Source: Casp-actino8 sp965659595
GTDB lineage: Bacteria > Actinomycetota > Acidimicrobiia > Acidimicrobiales > Ilumatobacteraceae
Direction of reading: 5' to 3'
DNA: 5,908 nt
Assembly: GCA_965659595.1 (NCBI GenBank)
Contig: CBFHWN010000108.1
Span: 1-5,908, forward strand
The number at the start of each line of letters is the position of its first letter. Position 1 is the first letter of the stretch. Positions 4,401 through 5,908 of the stretch are shown here, in pieces. A program made the position numbers and the translations under genes. The notes beneath the pieces are model-generated. The model ran no database searches. It saw nothing but the letters and a program-made list of their open reading frames with translations, and had not been told where the DNA came from.

Positions 4401-5908
4401 CTGGCGGCCAAGCGTCATCCGGGCTTCGGAAGCCGCGGCATCGGCGTCGTGCTGTCGGCTCACGATCCTCACGATCAGTTCCTGGAGACGACCGGCGAAA
4501 GGAAAGCCGTCGCGCCGAGTGGCGTAGGCCTCGGCGACTGGAGAACCGTGGTCGTAACCGATCGACGGACCGACCGAACTCATGGTGCGCATGACGAAGG
4601 GAACCTCGATCGCTCCGACCTCGCGCTCGTCGATGAACAGAGTTGCCATACCGGTTTTTCCTTGCCGTCGGAAGCGGACCGCAAGAACGTGGTCACCAGC
4701 TCCGACCGCCGTGTCGGAACGCGCCACGTGGTGCTCACCGAAGATGTTGTAGTCGAACACGAGACGGTCTCGGTCGACGAAGAAACTGAAGCCCGAATTC
4801 TCGGTTCCGGTGGCGTACAGCACGCCGTCGTCGTCGGCGCTCCGCGACACTGTCGCCTCCATGTCCCAGCTCCGACCGCCGATCGCGGGTGAGGCTTGCG
4901 CAGGCAATGGACTCATGGGCGGACGGTATCGATAGACGCGATCGACCGGGTGCGGGGAGTTCTCGGCGAATCGAATGCTCATGAGCTCGAGCCCACGGTC
5001 GTCGAGCGGAAGAACTCCTTCTCGTTCGGCCTCACTCCACCAGAGATCGACGAGATCACGGAGTCGATCGGGCTCGGAATCAGCCAGGTCGACGACTTCC
5101 GACCGATCTGTCGCGACGTGGTACAGCTCCCATCGGTCGTCGTCGAAATTTCGACCGATCTCGTGTCGGGTCACCGCCTTCCAACCGTCGGCGTAGATCG
5201 CACGGTGTCCGTGCATCTCGAAGTACTGGACCGTCTTGCGAGAAGCGGCATCGGGCTCGGCGAAGGAATAGTTCATGGCGGTTCCCGAGACCGGAAGTTG
5301 CTCGATGCCGCGATACGTCTGTGGCGCCGAGATGCCGATCGCTTCGAGGATCGTCGGCACCACATCGTTCACGTGATGGAACTGGTCGCGCAGCCCGCCC
5401 GTCTCGCCGATCCCATTCGGCCAGCGCATCACGAGAGGCACGTGTACTCCTCCTTCGTGGGTGTTCTGCTTGTACCACTTGAACGGCGCATTGCCGACCT
5501 GGGCCCAACCCCACGGGTAGTTGCTGTGCGAGTGGGGACCGCCGATTTCATCCACGCGATGTATCGCTTCGTCGGGTGTTTCGATCAAGAAGTTGAAAAA
5601 CTTCATCTCGTGGAGGACGCCGAACGGTCCTCCCTCTTGACTCGCGCCGTTGTCCGCGAGAAGGACCACCATCGTGTTGTCGGAAATACCGAGATCGTCG
5701 AAGGAGTCGAGGAGTCGTCCGATCTGGGCGTCGGTGTGATCGAGGAATGCAGCGAATGCCTCCTGGAGTCGGCAGGCCAGACGCTTTTGGTTGTCGGTGA
5801 GGTCGTCCCACGCCTCCACCCCGGGATTTCGTGGTGCGAGCACAGTGTCGGCAGGAACGACTCCGATTTCCTTTTGGCGTGCGAACCATCGATCTCTCCA
5901 GACATCCC
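4398..5908 (-). CDS. Arylsulfatase, long form, 5' end outside window
   Basis: The visible 502 residues are the central and C-terminal parts of a type I (formylglycine) sulfatase, which hydrolyses sulfate esters. Counting from the window edge, LLADNGASQ (82-90) carries the metal ligands D85 and N86. FKWYKQNTHEGGVHVPLVMRW (key K146, E151, G152-G153, P157) holds the conserved active-site lysine block, and HVNDVVPTILEAIG (178-191) follows. The spacing from D85 to K146 is close to that between D317 and K375 in Pseudomonas AtsA. From that, about 230 residues are missing, including the C/S-x-P-x-R motif that is converted to formylglycine, so activity cannot be confirmed. The frame stays open to the right edge; the GTG at 5843 is not the start, because conserved sequence (DRWFARQKEIG) precedes it. 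Residues about 340-485 form a beta-rich extra domain not found in short sulfatases. The total would be about 730 residues, like long mycobacterial AtsD-type enzymes. Cell location is unknown because the N-terminus is missing. Confidence 0.92.
   Translation of the reverse strand, partial: DVWRDRWFARQKEIGVVPADTVLAPRNPGVEAWDDLTDNQKRLACRLQEAFAAFLDHTDAQIGRLLDSFDDLGISDNTMVVLLADNGASQEGGPFGVLHEMKFFNFLIETPDEAIHRVDEIGGPHSHSNYPWGWAQVGNAPFKWYKQNTHEGGVHVPLVMRWPNGIGETGGLRDQFHHVNDVVPTILEAIGISAPQTYRGIEQLPVSGTAMNYSFAEPDAASRKTVQYFEMHGHRAIYADGWKAVTRHEIGRNFDDDRWELYHVATDRSEVVDLADSEPDRLRDLVDLWWSEAEREGVLPLDDRGLELMSIRFAENSPHPVDRVYRYRPPMSPLPAQASPAIGGRSWDMEATVSRSADDDGVLYATGTENSGFSFFVDRDRLVFDYNIFGEHHVARSDTAVGAGDHVLAVRFRRQGKTGMATLFIDEREVGAIEVPFVMRTMSSVGPSIGYDHGSPVAEAYATRRDGFPFAGRLQELIVRIVSRQHDADAAASEARMTLGRQ

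Noticed and set aside
3680..4594. A 304-codon plus-strand frame inside the cupin gene and the sulfatase end
   Set aside because: Very arginine- and serine-rich with no motif; it is a +1/+2 frame shadow of the cupin gene, which has readable cupin motifs.
5841..5843. GTG at 5843 as the sulfatase start
   Set aside because: The same frame stays open to the window edge with sulfatase-like sequence, and the active-site formylglycine region must lie further upstream.

Overview
This window looks like high-GC (about 60% by eye) actinobacterial chromosomal DNA. Four things suggest it: a luciferase-like oxidoreductase resembling F420-linked actinobacterial enzymes, frequent GTG starts, tightly packed genes, and a possible leaderless promoter. 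The mix of enzymes (P450, luciferase-like oxidoreductase, HSD17B4-like SDR, LipG/RdmC-like hydrolase, long arylsulfatase) is common in Mycobacteriales and in environmental Acidimicrobiia. I cannot fix the genus. No RNA genes, mobile elements, CRISPR arrays or clear terminators are visible, and no gene-free stretch exceeds 62 bp.

Layout. From about 3309 down to the left edge, the minus strand carries four genes in the order SDR, luciferase-like (LLM) oxidoreductase, alpha/beta hydrolase, cytochrome P450 (cut by the window edge). The gaps between them are 4, 1 and 1 bp, and each downstream gene has a purine-rich ribosome-binding site inside the last codons of the gene before it, so this is almost certainly one operon. 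A 62-bp divergent spacer (3310-3371) separates it from a plus-strand cupin protein (3372-4397). That gene meets, stop to stop with no spacer, a minus-strand arylsulfatase (4398 to beyond the right edge).

Working together. The four-gene set is what a P450-initiated ring-cleavage route needs: hydroxylation (P450), alcohol to ketone (SDR), ketone to ester or lactone (LLM enzyme, if it acts as a Baeyer-Villiger oxygenase), and ester hydrolysis (alpha/beta hydrolase). The logic resembles camphor catabolism. The divergent VOC-cupin fusion may be a ring-cleaving or small-molecule-binding partner, and the sulfatase may release a sulfated substrate. This pathway is inferred from family membership and gene order; the substrate is unknown. 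If the LLM protein is truly F420-dependent, it would more likely be a dehydrogenase or reductase and the route would differ.
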